Assembly (NCBI GenBank): GCA_947311445.1 | Contig: CAMZKV010000097.1 | Coordinates: 1-37,291 of the forward strand | DNA from: an uncultured Chlorobiota bacterium | GTDB lineage: Bacteria; Bacteroidota; Bacteroidia; Bacteroidales; JAADGE01 | Length of the DNA stretch: 37,291 nucleotides | Reading direction: 5' to 3' | Part shown: positions 17,006-25,028 of the stretch, in pieces | Position numbering within the stretch: position 1 is the stretch's first letter | How the letters are laid out: every line of letters starts with the position of its first letter | Notes under the pieces: generated by a model | Databases searched by the model: none | What the model was told of the DNA's origin: nothing | The model's input: only the letters and a program-made list of their open reading frames with translations | Made by a program: the position numbers and the translations under genes

Positions 17006-17884
17006 TTAAAAATCAAACTTTTGTATTTCATATTCAACTTCTTTCATTAGCCATTCCGGAGTTGATGTTGCTCCACAAATGCCAACAGAATCAGTTTCAT
17101 TGAACCATATTTTTTTAAGTTCTTCTGTATTTGAAATAAAATAGCTTCTATTATTTTGTTCTTTGCAAACCTCATACAAAAGTTTACCATTAGAACTTTT
17201 TTTTCCACTAACAAAAATTATAATATCGTGTTTTTTTGCAAATCCAACTAAATGAACATCACGAGTTGATACTTGCCTACATGTAGAAGCATGAGAAATA
17301 AAACTTATTTCATCTTTTCCTTGAATTTTTTTCATTCTTATTTTTAGCTCATCAATTATTTTTTGGTAACCGGAACTACTTTTTGTTGTTTGAGAAAAAA
17401 TACTCACAGGTTTTGAAAAATCAATTTTATTTAAATCATTAACTTCGGATACAACAATTCCTTTGTTGTTTGTATGTCCTAGTAATCCAACGACTTCTGC
17501 ATGTCCTTGTTTGCCATAAATAATTATTTGCCCTTCAATTTCTGAGATTTCAGAATATGATCTATGTATTCTTTTTTGAAGGTTTAAAACAATCGGGCAA
17601 GATGCATCAATAAGATTTATATTATTTTTTTTTGCAATTTCATATGTTTCAGGAGGTTCTCCATGTGCTCTTAAAAGCACTTTTGTATTTTTAAGTTTCT
17701 TAAATTCTTCATGGTTTATAGTTATAAGTCCGATTTTCTCTAATCTTTTAACTTCTGCACCATTATGAACAATATCTCCAAGACAATATAATTTTTTATC
17801 TGCTTCTAATTCAGTTTCAGCAATTTCAATAGCTTTTACCACACCAAAACAAAATCCAGAATTTTTATCTATTTCAATTTTCAT
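17006..17884 (-). CDS. ispH: 4-hydroxy-3-methylbut-2-enyl diphosphate reductase
   Basis: Last step of the MEP isoprenoid pathway: a [4Fe-4S] enzyme making isopentenyl and dimethylallyl diphosphate. The 292-aa protein has the three cluster cysteines at C12 (FCFGV), C96 (DASCPIV) and C202 (HASTCRQ). The catalytic loop is GKQGHAEVVG (H128, E130), and GICGATSTPEWLMKEVE lies near the end. The usual third-cysteine context (ICxATxxRQ) is changed here to STCRQVSTRD, keeping the Cys. It follows cmk by 26 nt on the same strand. The cmk-ispH pair is common in Bacteroidota. An idi gene elsewhere in the window balances the two products. Confidence 0.94.
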   Translation of the reverse strand: MKIEIDKNSGFCFGVVKAIEIAETELEADKKLYCLGDIVHNGAEVKRLEKIGLITINHEEFKKLKNTKVLLRAHGEPPETYEIAKKNNINLIDASCPIVLNLQKRIHRSYSEISEIEGQIIIYGKQGHAEVVGLLGHTNNKGIVVSEVNDLNKIDFSKPVSIFSQTTKSSSGYQKIIDELKIRMKKIQGKDEISFISHASTCRQVSTRDVHLVGFAKKHDIIIFVSGKKSSNGKLLYEVCKEQNNRSYFISNTEELKKIWFNETDSVGICGATSTPEWLMKEVEYEIQKFDF

Positions 17885-17910
17885 TATTTCTATTATGTAA
17901 ATAAAGATTT

Positions 17911-18606
17911 TTAAGTTAACGACTCAACCAAATTAATCGCATTTTTCAATTGTTCATCAATTGAAACATGAGAATTATCTAGTAATACTGCATCTTTTGC
18001 TTGTTTTAAAGGATTTGTTTTTCTTGTAGAATCAATTTTATCTCGTTCTGTTACATTTTTCAAAACTTCGTCAAAAGATACATCTTGCCCATTGTCCTTC
18101 AATTCTTTATATCTTCTTTGAGCTCTTATTTTTGCATCTGCTGTTAAAAAAATCTTCAAATCGGCATTTGGAAAAACATTTGTTCCAATATCTCTGCCGT
18201 CCATTACAATTCCTCCTTCTTTTCCCATTTCTCTTTGTAATGAAACTAACTCATGCCTGACAAAAGGTATAACTGCAACCGGGCTTACAAGATTTGAAAC
18301 TTCAAGTCCTCGTATCTTATTTTCAATATTTTTTCCATTTAGAAATGTTTCAGATTTTAATGTTTTTGGATTATATTGAAATCCAATTTTCACATCTCCA
18401 TTTTCAAAAGCATTCTTAAGTTTTATTTCATCAATATTCTTTTTTCTAAAAAGCATATTTTCGATAACATAAAGTGTTACAGCACGATACATCGCACCTG
18501 TATCTATGTATTTATATTTAAAATGCTTTGCAAGTCCTTTTGCAAGTGTACTTTTTCCGCATGATGAATGCCCGTCTATGGCAATTATTGGCTTTTTATT
18601 TTTCAT
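17911..18606 (-). CDS. cmk: Cytidylate kinase
   Basis: Phosphorylates CMP and dCMP to the diphosphates. The P-loop is GHSSCGKST. The next motif is KYIDTGAMYRAVTLYV. GIVMDGRDIGTNVFPNADLKIFLTA is the CMP-binding and core segment, followed by AQRRYKEL, ERDKIDSTR (lid), and AVLLDNSHVSIDE. The frame could also begin at 18627 (MKKRSLVMKNKK), but Cmk proteins usually start only a few residues before IAIDG, so the second Met at 18606 is preferred (231 aa). The spacing to ispH (26 nt) suggests co-transcription. Confidence 0.93.
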   Translation of the reverse strand: MKNKKPIIAIDGHSSCGKSTLAKGLAKHFKYKYIDTGAMYRAVTLYVIENMLFRKKNIDEIKLKNAFENGDVKIGFQYNPKTLKSETFLNGKNIENKIRGLEVSNLVSPVAVIPFVRHELVSLQREMGKEGGIVMDGRDIGTNVFPNADLKIFLTADAKIRAQRRYKELKDNGQDVSFDEVLKNVTERDKIDSTRKTNPLKQAKDAVLLDNSHVSIDEQLKNAINLVESLT

Positions 18607-18725
18607 TACTAAACTTCTTTTTTTCAATATTTTCTTTTAGCAGTCATCCCCCCAAAAAAAATAACTAATAACAAAGTTAATGTTTTTTTTAAGAAGTTTT
18701 CTCATTTGTAACACAATAATTAGGG

Positions 18726-19787
18726 TTAATATGTTTTATTAAAATAATATTTCAGAATAATATTGTTTGGGGAAACTTTTGTTGATATATCAGCTGGACG
18801 TCCTATTATTGGGGCTTTAATACCTTTAAAAAAATTAGTTTCCCCTATAAATTCTCTAATTTCATCCCAATAATTTTTATCAATTAAATTTTGTAAAAAC
18901 TTTGCTCCCCCTTCAATGAAAACAGATTGAATTTCTTTTTCATACAAAATATTAAGAAAATTATCATAGAATGAATCATCAAAAATAATCTTCTCAAAAC
19001 AAATATTCTTTTCATTTTTTTTGCTTTGTTCGGTAAAAACAATTGTTTTTTGACTTTTGTCAAACAAATTCAAACTCGTTTTTAATCTCAATTTTTTATC
19101 AAGAACTATTCTTACAGGTTGGTTTCCTGCCCAATCTCTTATGTTTAATTTAGGGTTATCTTTTTCTGCTGTATTTGTTGCAACCATAATTGATTGTTCT
19201 TCTGCTCTCCATTTATGAACCAAAATTCTTGAAAATTCATCAGTTATCCAATTTGGCTTTATGGCTGTGCTTGCATTTCTTTCAAAATCAATAAATCCGT
19301 CAGCTGTTCTTGCCCATTTCAGAATTATATACGGTCTTTTCTTTTCATGGAATGTAAAAAAACGTCTGTTTAATCTTCTTGCTTCTTTTTCAAGTACTCC
19401 AACCCTAACTTCAACACCTGCATTTTTAAGCATTTCAATTCCTTTTCCTGAAACTTTTTCAAAACTATCTGAACATCCTATAACAACACGAGGAATTTTC
19501 TTTTCAATTATAAACAAAGAACAGGCGGGAGTTTTCCCTTTATGTGCACATGGTTCTAAATTAACATACAAACATGACGTTTTCAACAATTCTTTTTTTT
19601 CAACAGAATTTATTGCATTAACTTCGGCATGAGACTCTCCACTTTTTGCATGATAGCCCTCCCCTATTATTTTGCCTTTATGAACAATAACAGAACCTAC
19701 CATAGGATTAGGATAAGTATTACCAAAACCTATTTTTGCAAGTTGTAGGCATCTTTGCATAAAAACTTTATCTTTATTTTCCGGCAT
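18726..19787 (-). CDS. ribD: Bifunctional riboflavin biosynthesis deaminase/reductase
   Basis: Performs the second and third steps of riboflavin synthesis: deamination of the diaminopyrimidine intermediate, then reduction of its ribosyl side chain. The N-terminal cytidine-deaminase-like domain has zinc ligands H53-A-E55, C80 and C89 (PC..KGKTPAC). The C-terminal reductase domain (about 150-353) begins RPYIILKWARTADGFI, with RVLVDKKLR-type strand VRIVLDKKLRLKT and VFIEGGAKFLQNLI. The 353 aa are within the normal range of 340-370. It diverges from prmC, with only 30 nt between the two start codons, so at least one promoter must lie inside coding sequence. Confidence 0.94.
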   Translation of the reverse strand: MPENKDKVFMQRCLQLAKIGFGNTYPNPMVGSVIVHKGKIIGEGYHAKSGESHAEVNAINSVEKKELLKTSCLYVNLEPCAHKGKTPACSLFIIEKKIPRVVIGCSDSFEKVSGKGIEMLKNAGVEVRVGVLEKEARRLNRRFFTFHEKKRPYIILKWARTADGFIDFERNASTAIKPNWITDEFSRILVHKWRAEEQSIMVATNTAEKDNPKLNIRDWAGNQPVRIVLDKKLRLKTSLNLFDKSQKTIVFTEQSKKNEKNICFEKIIFDDSFYDNFLNILYEKEIQSVFIEGGAKFLQNLIDKNYWDEIREFIGETNFFKGIKAPIIGRPADISTKVSPNNIILKYYFNKTY

Positions 19788-19817
19788 ATTGCTTCAGTTT
19801 TTTTAATTTTGCATTAT

Positions 19818-20669
19818 ATGACATATAAAGAAACAAAGATATACATAAGAAAAGAATTATCAGACTTTTATCCTGAAAATGAGATAAGAAGTTTCACAAA
19901 ATTAATTTTTGAAGATATTTTTAATATAAAATTTGTTGAATTATTAGCAAATGAGAACAAAAGAATTAATAAAAAACAAGATAAATTGCTTAAAGAAATA
20001 ACTTTAAGACTAAAAAAATTTGAACCCATACAATATATTATAGGACAAACTGAATTTTACGGTTTAAAATTTAACGTAAATAAAAATGTTTTAATTCCCC
20101 GTCCTGAAACAGAAGAACTTGTAGATTTAATAATTAACGAAAACAATAAAAAATCCAATTTGCAAATTTTAGACATAGGAACAGGAAGTGGCTGTATTGC
20201 AATTTCTCTATCAAAAAACCTAAAAACTTCAAATATTTATGCTATTGATATTGATTCAAATGCCCTAAATATTGCTTCAAAAAACAGCGAACTAAACAGC
20301 ACTAAGATATCTCTGTTCCAGGTAGATATACTATCTACAAACAATAATTTTACATCAGAAAAATTTGACATTATTGTTAGTAATCCACCATATGTTACAC
20401 ATTCTGAAAAAAAATTTATGGAACAAAATGTTTTAAAATATGAACCTGAACTTGCATTGTTCGTAAATGACAATTCACCCTTAATATTTTATATAGCAAT
20501 TGCAAAATTTGCAAAAAAAAATCTTAATAAAAACGGGAAATTATATTTTGAAATAAATGAACAGTTTGGAAAAGAAATTGTTAAAATGTTAATTTCTGAA
20601 GATTTTTCAGATGTTAAGATATTAGAAGATATTTCAGGAAAAAATAGGATTCTAAAATGTTTAAACTAA
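19818..20669 (+). CDS. prmC: Peptide chain release factor N5-glutamine methyltransferase
   Basis: Methylates the GGQ glutamine of release factors RF1 and RF2, using S-adenosylmethionine. The frame is open from 19755, but an upstream start there would overlap ribD. MTYKETKIYIRKEL at 19818 fits the family N-terminus and gives 283 aa, the usual length. An N-terminal helical domain (1-75) is followed by IQYIIGQTEFYGL, PRPETEELVDLI and the SAM-binding motif ILDIGTGSGCIAISLS. The catalytic NPPY tetrad is at 189-192 (IIVSNPPYV). The C-terminus has the expected YFEINEQFGKE and VKILEDISGKNRILK. Confidence 0.94.
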   Translation: MTYKETKIYIRKELSDFYPENEIRSFTKLIFEDIFNIKFVELLANENKRINKKQDKLLKEITLRLKKFEPIQYIIGQTEFYGLKFNVNKNVLIPRPETEELVDLIINENNKKSNLQILDIGTGSGCIAISLSKNLKTSNIYAIDIDSNALNIASKNSELNSTKISLFQVDILSTNNNFTSEKFDIIVSNPPYVTHSEKKFMEQNVLKYEPELALFVNDNSPLIFYIAIAKFAKKNLNKNGKLYFEINEQFGKEIVKMLISEDFSDVKILEDISGKNRILKCLN

Positions 20670-20805
20670 TTAAAGATATGTTATTTTAAAGAATAAGATG
20701 GGCTAATTTTAGTTATATTTCTTTGATAAATTAATGGTAAAAATCCAAATTTTCAATACTTATGTTTTATAACATTTTACAAAATAATTTATTATACCTT
20801 TCTTT

Positions 20806-20821
20806 GTAAGTAAATACTTAC
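20806..20821. promoter_or_regulatory. Operator-like palindrome before the TetR gene
   Basis: GTAAGTA-AA-TACTTAC is a perfect inverted repeat of two 7-nt arms ending 9 nt before the start codon at 20831. Its size and place fit an autoregulatory TetR-family operator. ATACTTA, part of this site, recurs at 22673-22679 and 23413-23419, upstream of two further genes in the cluster. Confidence 0.6.
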
Positions 20822-20830
20822 ATACCTAAA

Positions 20831-21421
20831 ATGAATGCATCTTTAACAAACAGACAAAACGAAATACTTAGAGCCTCAATTGATATAATCCATTATGATG
20901 GCATTCAAAGGTTTACAATAAAAAACTTATCAAACAGAATTGGATTTACAGAAGCTGCAATTTACCGTCATTTTAAAAATAAAAATGATATATTATGTTC
21001 TGTTTTGGATAGTTTTATAATAAAATTAGAAAATTTTGTAAGTTCATTAAAAGAACAAGAAATTAGTTCTTTTGATAAGATAAAATCAATATATGATAGG
21101 CTTTCAATTACTTTTACTGAAAAACCTGCATATGTTTCAATTATTTTTGCCGAGGAAATATTTAAAAACAATAAGGAACTTTCAAAGAAAGTAGGTAAAA
21201 TATTAGAATTAAATAATAAAGCTTTCAATTCAATAATTACTAAGGGACAAAAAAATAATGAGATTACAAATGAAATTGGAAGTCAAGAATTAACATTAAT
21301 GACAATGGGAGCTTTAAGGCTTATGGTAAAAAACTGGCTTATGTGTGAGTTCACTTTTAATTTAAAAACCAAATCTGAAAAATTGTTTTCAAGTATTAAA
21401 ATTCTATTAGAAGTAAAATAA
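20831..21421 (+). CDS. TetR/AcrR-family transcriptional regulator
   Basis: A 196-aa one-component regulator. The N-terminal helix-turn-helix domain occupies about residues 8-55 (ILRASIDIIHYDGIQRFTIKNLSNRIGFTEAAIYRHFKNK), with the recognition motif TEAAIYRHF. The rest is an all-helical ligand and dimerisation domain, which is too variable to reveal the ligand. It lies 35 nt upstream of a membrane protein gene and reads in the same direction as the whole following cluster. A perfect 16-bp dyad just upstream suggests autoregulation. It is the obvious candidate regulator for the heme-copper-oxidase-like cluster. Confidence 0.9.
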   Translation: MNASLTNRQNEILRASIDIIHYDGIQRFTIKNLSNRIGFTEAAIYRHFKNKNDILCSVLDSFIIKLENFVSSLKEQEISSFDKIKSIYDRLSITFTEKPAYVSIIFAEEIFKNNKELSKKVGKILELNNKAFNSIITKGQKNNEITNEIGSQELTLMTMGALRLMVKNWLMCEFTFNLKTKSEKLFSSIKILLEVK

Positions 21422-21456
21422 ATATAAAATTAATTACAAACTTTAAATTTTTTCTT

Positions 21457-22557
21457 ATGTACACAAAAACTACTAAAATTCAAAGAACAATAGCTGCAAT
21501 TATAGCAGTTCTTTCGGGGCTTTATTTCATGATTATTGCACCAACACAAGCAATGGTAACTCTAAAACTTGCTCTTCGTTCAGTTATGGAAAGATTAATC
21601 CCCCTTGATCCGGATTTTTATACAGCAGTTCCAATTTTGGGAACAACATTTGGCATATGGATGCTAATGTTTACTTTTGGCGGTGCTTTATTAATTGTTT
21701 TAGCATATCATCTTTACAAAGGTAAACTAAAAGCAAGAGCGGCAGCATTGGGAGTTTCAGCAATTGCATCTGTTGCAGGAATGACAATGTTTATTCCTTG
21801 GATGGTTTTAATAGTTTCAGATTATTCAAATGGACCCGTTCCCGGAATTGCACCGCCACCTGCTGATGTAATAAAAGCTCCTGCCGTTTTATGGATAATG
21901 GTAATAGGACTTATCAGTTATTTTTCATTTTTATTATTGGATAAAGACAGTATTAAAAATAAGATTTTAAAAAGTGTAATTTATACAGGAATTGGAGTTG
22001 TTGCAGGTATGGTATTTATGAATGCGCAACACGGTGTAAGATATTTTGAATTTATTCCTGAATATTTAAACGAAACTCAAAACCTCCAAAGATATGATAA
22101 TCCGTTAGGAAATAAATTTACAAATCTTGATTATTATGATGCTCTTGCCCTCACAACAATTTCGCAAGCTCAAATGGATAACATAAAAACCGACGAGGAA
22201 GTTTTGATTGTTCATAAAGATAAAACAACTGAAAATATAATTGTTAAAAAATCAATACCAGAATATAATCCTAACACAATATCGTTATTTTTGGGTGGAT
22301 ATGGTAATTATTTAGCTTCATTTTTAATGATTTTTATGGTTCCTTTTGTATTCTTAAGAAAAAAATGGGCTTACAATATATTACTCACAGTTACATTATT
22401 TTCAGCAGTAGCAACATATTGGAATGCTATTGTTAGAGGTTCTTTTGAATGGGTTATTGGTGGTACATTATCATTAGGTTTGCTTATTTTCTTTTTGCTT
22501 CCAATTTTTAGACAGTTTTTAATTACCACCGAAAATTTCGAAGAAATTATAGACTAA
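21457..22557 (+). CDS. Polytopic membrane protein of unknown function, 366 aa
   Basis: I do not recognise a family. About eight hydrophobic segments can be seen (roughly 9-29, 57-84, 96-121, 141-161, 168-190, 276-300, 306-322, 333-352). A hydrophilic loop of about 85 residues (191-275, containing AQHGVRYFEFIPEY, DNPLGNKFTNLDYYDAL and a charged KTDEEVLIVHKDKTTENI stretch) separates the fifth and sixth. A proline-rich loop (PVPGIAPPPADVIKAP) lies at about 127-142. There is no heme c motif and no CuA motif. It is the first structural gene behind the TetR regulator and may be a partner subunit of the oxidase-like protein at 23502-25028. Confidence 0.7.
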   Translation: MYTKTTKIQRTIAAIIAVLSGLYFMIIAPTQAMVTLKLALRSVMERLIPLDPDFYTAVPILGTTFGIWMLMFTFGGALLIVLAYHLYKGKLKARAAALGVSAIASVAGMTMFIPWMVLIVSDYSNGPVPGIAPPPADVIKAPAVLWIMVIGLISYFSFLLLDKDSIKNKILKSVIYTGIGVVAGMVFMNAQHGVRYFEFIPEYLNETQNLQRYDNPLGNKFTNLDYYDALALTTISQAQMDNIKTDEEVLIVHKDKTTENIIVKKSIPEYNPNTISLFLGGYGNYLASFLMIFMVPFVFLRKKWAYNILLTVTLFSAVATYWNAIVRGSFEWVIGGTLSLGLLIFFLLPIFRQFLITTENFEEIID

Positions 22558-22606
22558 TTTAATAATTTTTTTGAACTTTTTAAATTAAATCAGAAACTTA
22601 AAACTC

Positions 22607-22626
22607 AATATGTTATATGACATATT
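22607..22626. promoter_or_regulatory. 20-bp dyad at activator position
   Basis: AATATGT-TATATG-ACATATT has perfect 7-nt arms. Its centre (22616.5) lies about 41-44 nt upstream of the transcription start predicted from the -7 box TAAATTTG (22646-22653). No -33 TTTG is present at the right distance. This layout is what one expects of an activator-dependent promoter. Confidence 0.5.
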
Positions 22627-22645
22627 AAAAAAATAAAATTATTTG

Positions 22646-22653
22646 TAAATTTG
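22646..22653 (+). promoter_or_regulatory. -7 promoter element for the 214-aa membrane protein gene
   Basis: TAAATTTG matches the Bacteroidota -7 consensus TAnnTTTG exactly. The predicted start is near 22658, about 42 nt before the start codon at 22700. The -33 element is missing and the 20-bp dyad covers that region instead. Confidence 0.45.
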
Positions 22654-22699
22654 TAAAATATCAATTATTTAAATACTTATTTACTTAAATTATTTTATC

Positions 22700-23344
22700 A
22701 TGGAATTTAATACAACATTATTAGACAAAGGATTGTTATTACTAACAGGGTTAATTGCTGTTTACTTAATCTACAGATTTGTTCAGGCACTTAAAGGAAA
22801 AGAAGAAAAACCAAAACAATTTTTTTATTATATGGTTTCATTCGCAGTACTTTTTGTTTCAGGAGTTTTAGTAATTTTATTTGATTTTGCAGTATTGTCA
22901 AGACCCGAAATTAAGATTGTTGCCACACTTATACCTTTTGGTATTGCTGCTGGTTTAGTTTGTGAATTTCACAAAAAGATTGCAAAATTCTACACTCCAT
23001 TTTTATTCTTAGGTTTTATTTTAATAATTTTATTAAATTATGAAATTATTAATTTCAAATTTATATATCCTATTTTCCATTCAATTGCAGGTCTAACAAT
23101 TTTCTTTGTGCCAATTTTTGCTGTTAAAAGCAAATTAGCAAATAAAGGTTTTATAGGAGTAACTATTGGAGGGGCAATAATTGGCATTGGAGGAATTGCA
23201 TTAGCTTTTCTTGGAGCAGGAAAACCTTTACTTGGTATTTTCACAGCAGAACTTGTTTTTTCAATTTTAACAACAATTCTATTTACAATGGCATTAGGAT
23301 TTACATATGGCTTTGTAAAACATATAATGAATCCTGTAAAATAA
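22700..23344 (+). CDS. Membrane protein of unknown function, 214 aa
   Basis: I do not recognise a family. The protein is almost entirely hydrophobic with six or seven helices (starting LLDKGLLLLTGLIAVYLIYRFV, then FFYYMVSFAVLFVSGVLVILFDFAVL, and so on). It has a glycine-rich helix GFIGVTIGGAIIGIGGIALAFLGAG. Few charged residues and three His (in CEFHKK, PIFHSIAG and FVKHIM) are visible. It has its own promoter candidate and dyad, and a strong RNA hairpin follows it. Its position between the 366-aa membrane protein and the oxidase-like subunit suggests a role in the same membrane complex or its assembly. Confidence 0.65.
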   Translation: MEFNTTLLDKGLLLLTGLIAVYLIYRFVQALKGKEEKPKQFFYYMVSFAVLFVSGVLVILFDFAVLSRPEIKIVATLIPFGIAAGLVCEFHKKIAKFYTPFLFLGFILIILLNYEIINFKFIYPIFHSIAGLTIFFVPIFAVKSKLANKGFIGVTIGGAIIGIGGIALAFLGAGKPLLGIFTAELVFSILTTILFTMALGFTYGFVKHIMNPVK

Positions 23345-23369
23345 AATTAATAAGTACATAAATATTTAG

Positions 23370-23450
23370 AAAGTGTAAAATAACAAACTCATATTTATAA
23401 ATAAGAATAATTATACTTATTTGAATAAACAAAATGTTGTTTTACACTTT
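23370..23450 (+). terminator. Large nested stem-loop, terminator or leader structure
   Basis: The outer arms 23370-23385 and 23435-23450 pair over 16 bp with one G-U pair. Inside lies a second inverted repeat, AAATAAG (23399-23405) with CTTATTT (23416-23422). A short run of T follows the outer stem. It lies 25 nt after the stop of the 214-aa gene and 51 nt before the oxidase-like gene. It could be a terminator of the former, or a regulated leader of the latter. Confidence 0.55.
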
Positions 23451-23501
23451 TTCATTGCAATTTTTATTAAAATTTAAATATTAAACAATTAAATTAATAA
23501 T

Positions 23502-25028
23502 ATGAACAGATTTAATTATCTTTTCTCATCTACAAAAGGATTAATATTAACAGCAATTTCATTAGTTGCAATAGTTACTGGCATTTTTAATACTTTATCT
23601 GGTCCAATGGTAGAATGGGGAATTAGAGACATTACAGTAAGTTTACTCGGTATGGATTTAAACCCTACCGAAAGAGCAGGAAGGATTATTATGCTTTATC
23701 ATACAATTGCTATGGCAGTTGTGGCTATTGAAGTTTACATGATGACATCAATAATTCCGATGAGAAAACACGAGCAGAGAAACATTAATATGCTTATTAC
23801 AATAGGTTATATTACAGCAATGATTTTTGGTTTAGGCTTTGCATATTGGGGACACAACTTCACATTTCACGGTTTATTTTTAGTCGGTCAATCATTAGTT
23901 TTTTTTTCAGGAATCATGCTAGCTGTTGCCGTAAACCCATGGAAAAAAGAATATTACGTTACAGACAAAGAATTTGCTCATTTTAAAAGCGGAATGGATA
24001 TGGAACGCATGGCATTTTTTATAATGATTGTTGCAATGCTAATATCGGCAGGCTTTGGTGCTGTTACAGGTTCGTTTTGGGCAAACGGACATGAAACTTT
24101 TCTTGCAGAAGATTTAATTAGAGAACCTCATAAAACAGGATTACAAAAGGCAATTATCGGACATTTGCACATTATGCTAACATTAATTGCAGTTGCTGTT
24201 ACATTAGTTATTGGAAGGTGGTTAAAATTTAAAGGTATTTTTCATAAAATTGCAATGCCAGTAATGATAATAGGTACAATTGTAATCGCCGGTGGAGTTT
24301 GGTCTGTTGTTTGGACACATATGGCACATACATTTATTTACATAGGCTCAGTTGGAGTGATGCTTTCTGCATTAATGTTGGTTATTTTTAGTTGGAAGAA
24401 ACTAATTCATGACAATTCAATAGAATTAGGATATAAAAAAGCAAATATCTTTCAAAAATTTAGAGCATTAATTCACGACCCCATAAAATTTGGACCTACA
24501 TGGCAGATGGTTTTTATGAACTTTACTGTTAGTGGAATAGGAATTTTTATGGCAATAAAACTTGAACAAATTTTTAGGGTTTGGCCTGCACGAGAAGAGA
24601 GAATTACTCTAACAGGGCATTGGCATATACTTTCTGCAATTATTGCAACAATAATTATAATGTATTATGTTGATATTGCAGGACTAAAAGGAAAAGCGAG
24701 AAAATGGTTTGGTTGGATATTAATAATAGGGTCTGATATTGCTTTCGCCTCAATGACTATTTATTCTATGAAGAGACTAATTATTCCAGAAGAAGTTGCA
24801 CAACAAGGACTTATGAACACAACAATGCTTCTGGCAGATTTTGGACTTGGAGCTCTTCTAATTACAATGGCAATTTTTTTAGGTTGGAAATTATTTGATT
24901 TATTCAAAGGAGATGGAGTTTGGAAAAAAGAAGCTAAAAACCCAGAACTAGAAGTTGAAAGAACTTCTAATCCAGTTCTTAACATAAGAAAAGAAAACGA
25001 ATTTAATACAGAAGGAGGTGAGAAATGA
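23502..25028 (+). CDS. Heme-copper-oxidase-like subunit I with altered metal ligands, 508 aa
   Basis: Twelve predicted helices fit the heme-copper oxidase/NO reductase core. By-eye alignment gives: helix II H67 (LYHTIAMAV) as low-spin heme ligand; helix VI GHLHIM (H221, H223), where oxidases have GHPEVY; helix VII VVWTHMAH (H273, H276), where oxidases have VVWAHHM; helix X GHWHIL (H393, H395), matching AHFHY, the high- and low-spin heme ligands. The text between VI and VII (KFKGIFHKIAMPVMIIG...) and after X also aligns well. The cross-linked Tyr of helix VI is absent (Met225), and the paired His of helix VII is split. Loss of Tyr argues against a normal O2 reductase and fits an NO reductase-type or novel enzyme. 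No CuA or cytochrome c gene is adjacent. Its last 4 nt overlap the next gene. Confidence 0.72.
   Translation: MNRFNYLFSSTKGLILTAISLVAIVTGIFNTLSGPMVEWGIRDITVSLLGMDLNPTERAGRIIMLYHTIAMAVVAIEVYMMTSIIPMRKHEQRNINMLITIGYITAMIFGLGFAYWGHNFTFHGLFLVGQSLVFFSGIMLAVAVNPWKKEYYVTDKEFAHFKSGMDMERMAFFIMIVAMLISAGFGAVTGSFWANGHETFLAEDLIREPHKTGLQKAIIGHLHIMLTLIAVAVTLVIGRWLKFKGIFHKIAMPVMIIGTIVIAGGVWSVVWTHMAHTFIYIGSVGVMLSALMLVIFSWKKLIHDNSIELGYKKANIFQKFRALIHDPIKFGPTWQMVFMNFTVSGIGIFMAIKLEQIFRVWPAREERITLTGHWHILSAIIATIIIMYYVDIAGLKGKARKWFGWILIIGSDIAFASMTIYSMKRLIIPEEVAQQGLMNTTMLLADFGLGALLITMAIFLGWKLFDLFKGDGVWKKEAKNPELEVERTSNPVLNIRKENEFNTEGGEK

Noticed and set aside
15568..17037. Start of the GT-C glycosyltransferase at 17037
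   Set aside because: It would overlap ispH by 32 nt. A Met at 16995 lies 10 nt after the ispH stop and just before the first membrane helix.
19755..19817. Upstream start of prmC at 19755
   Set aside because: It overlaps the ribD start region and adds a hydrophobic stretch not seen in PrmC proteins; 19818 gives the normal length.
23502..25028. Standard cbb3- or aa3-type oxidase subunit I
   Set aside because: The helix VI Tyr and the helix VII His-His pair are not present, and no partner subunits of either type are adjacent.
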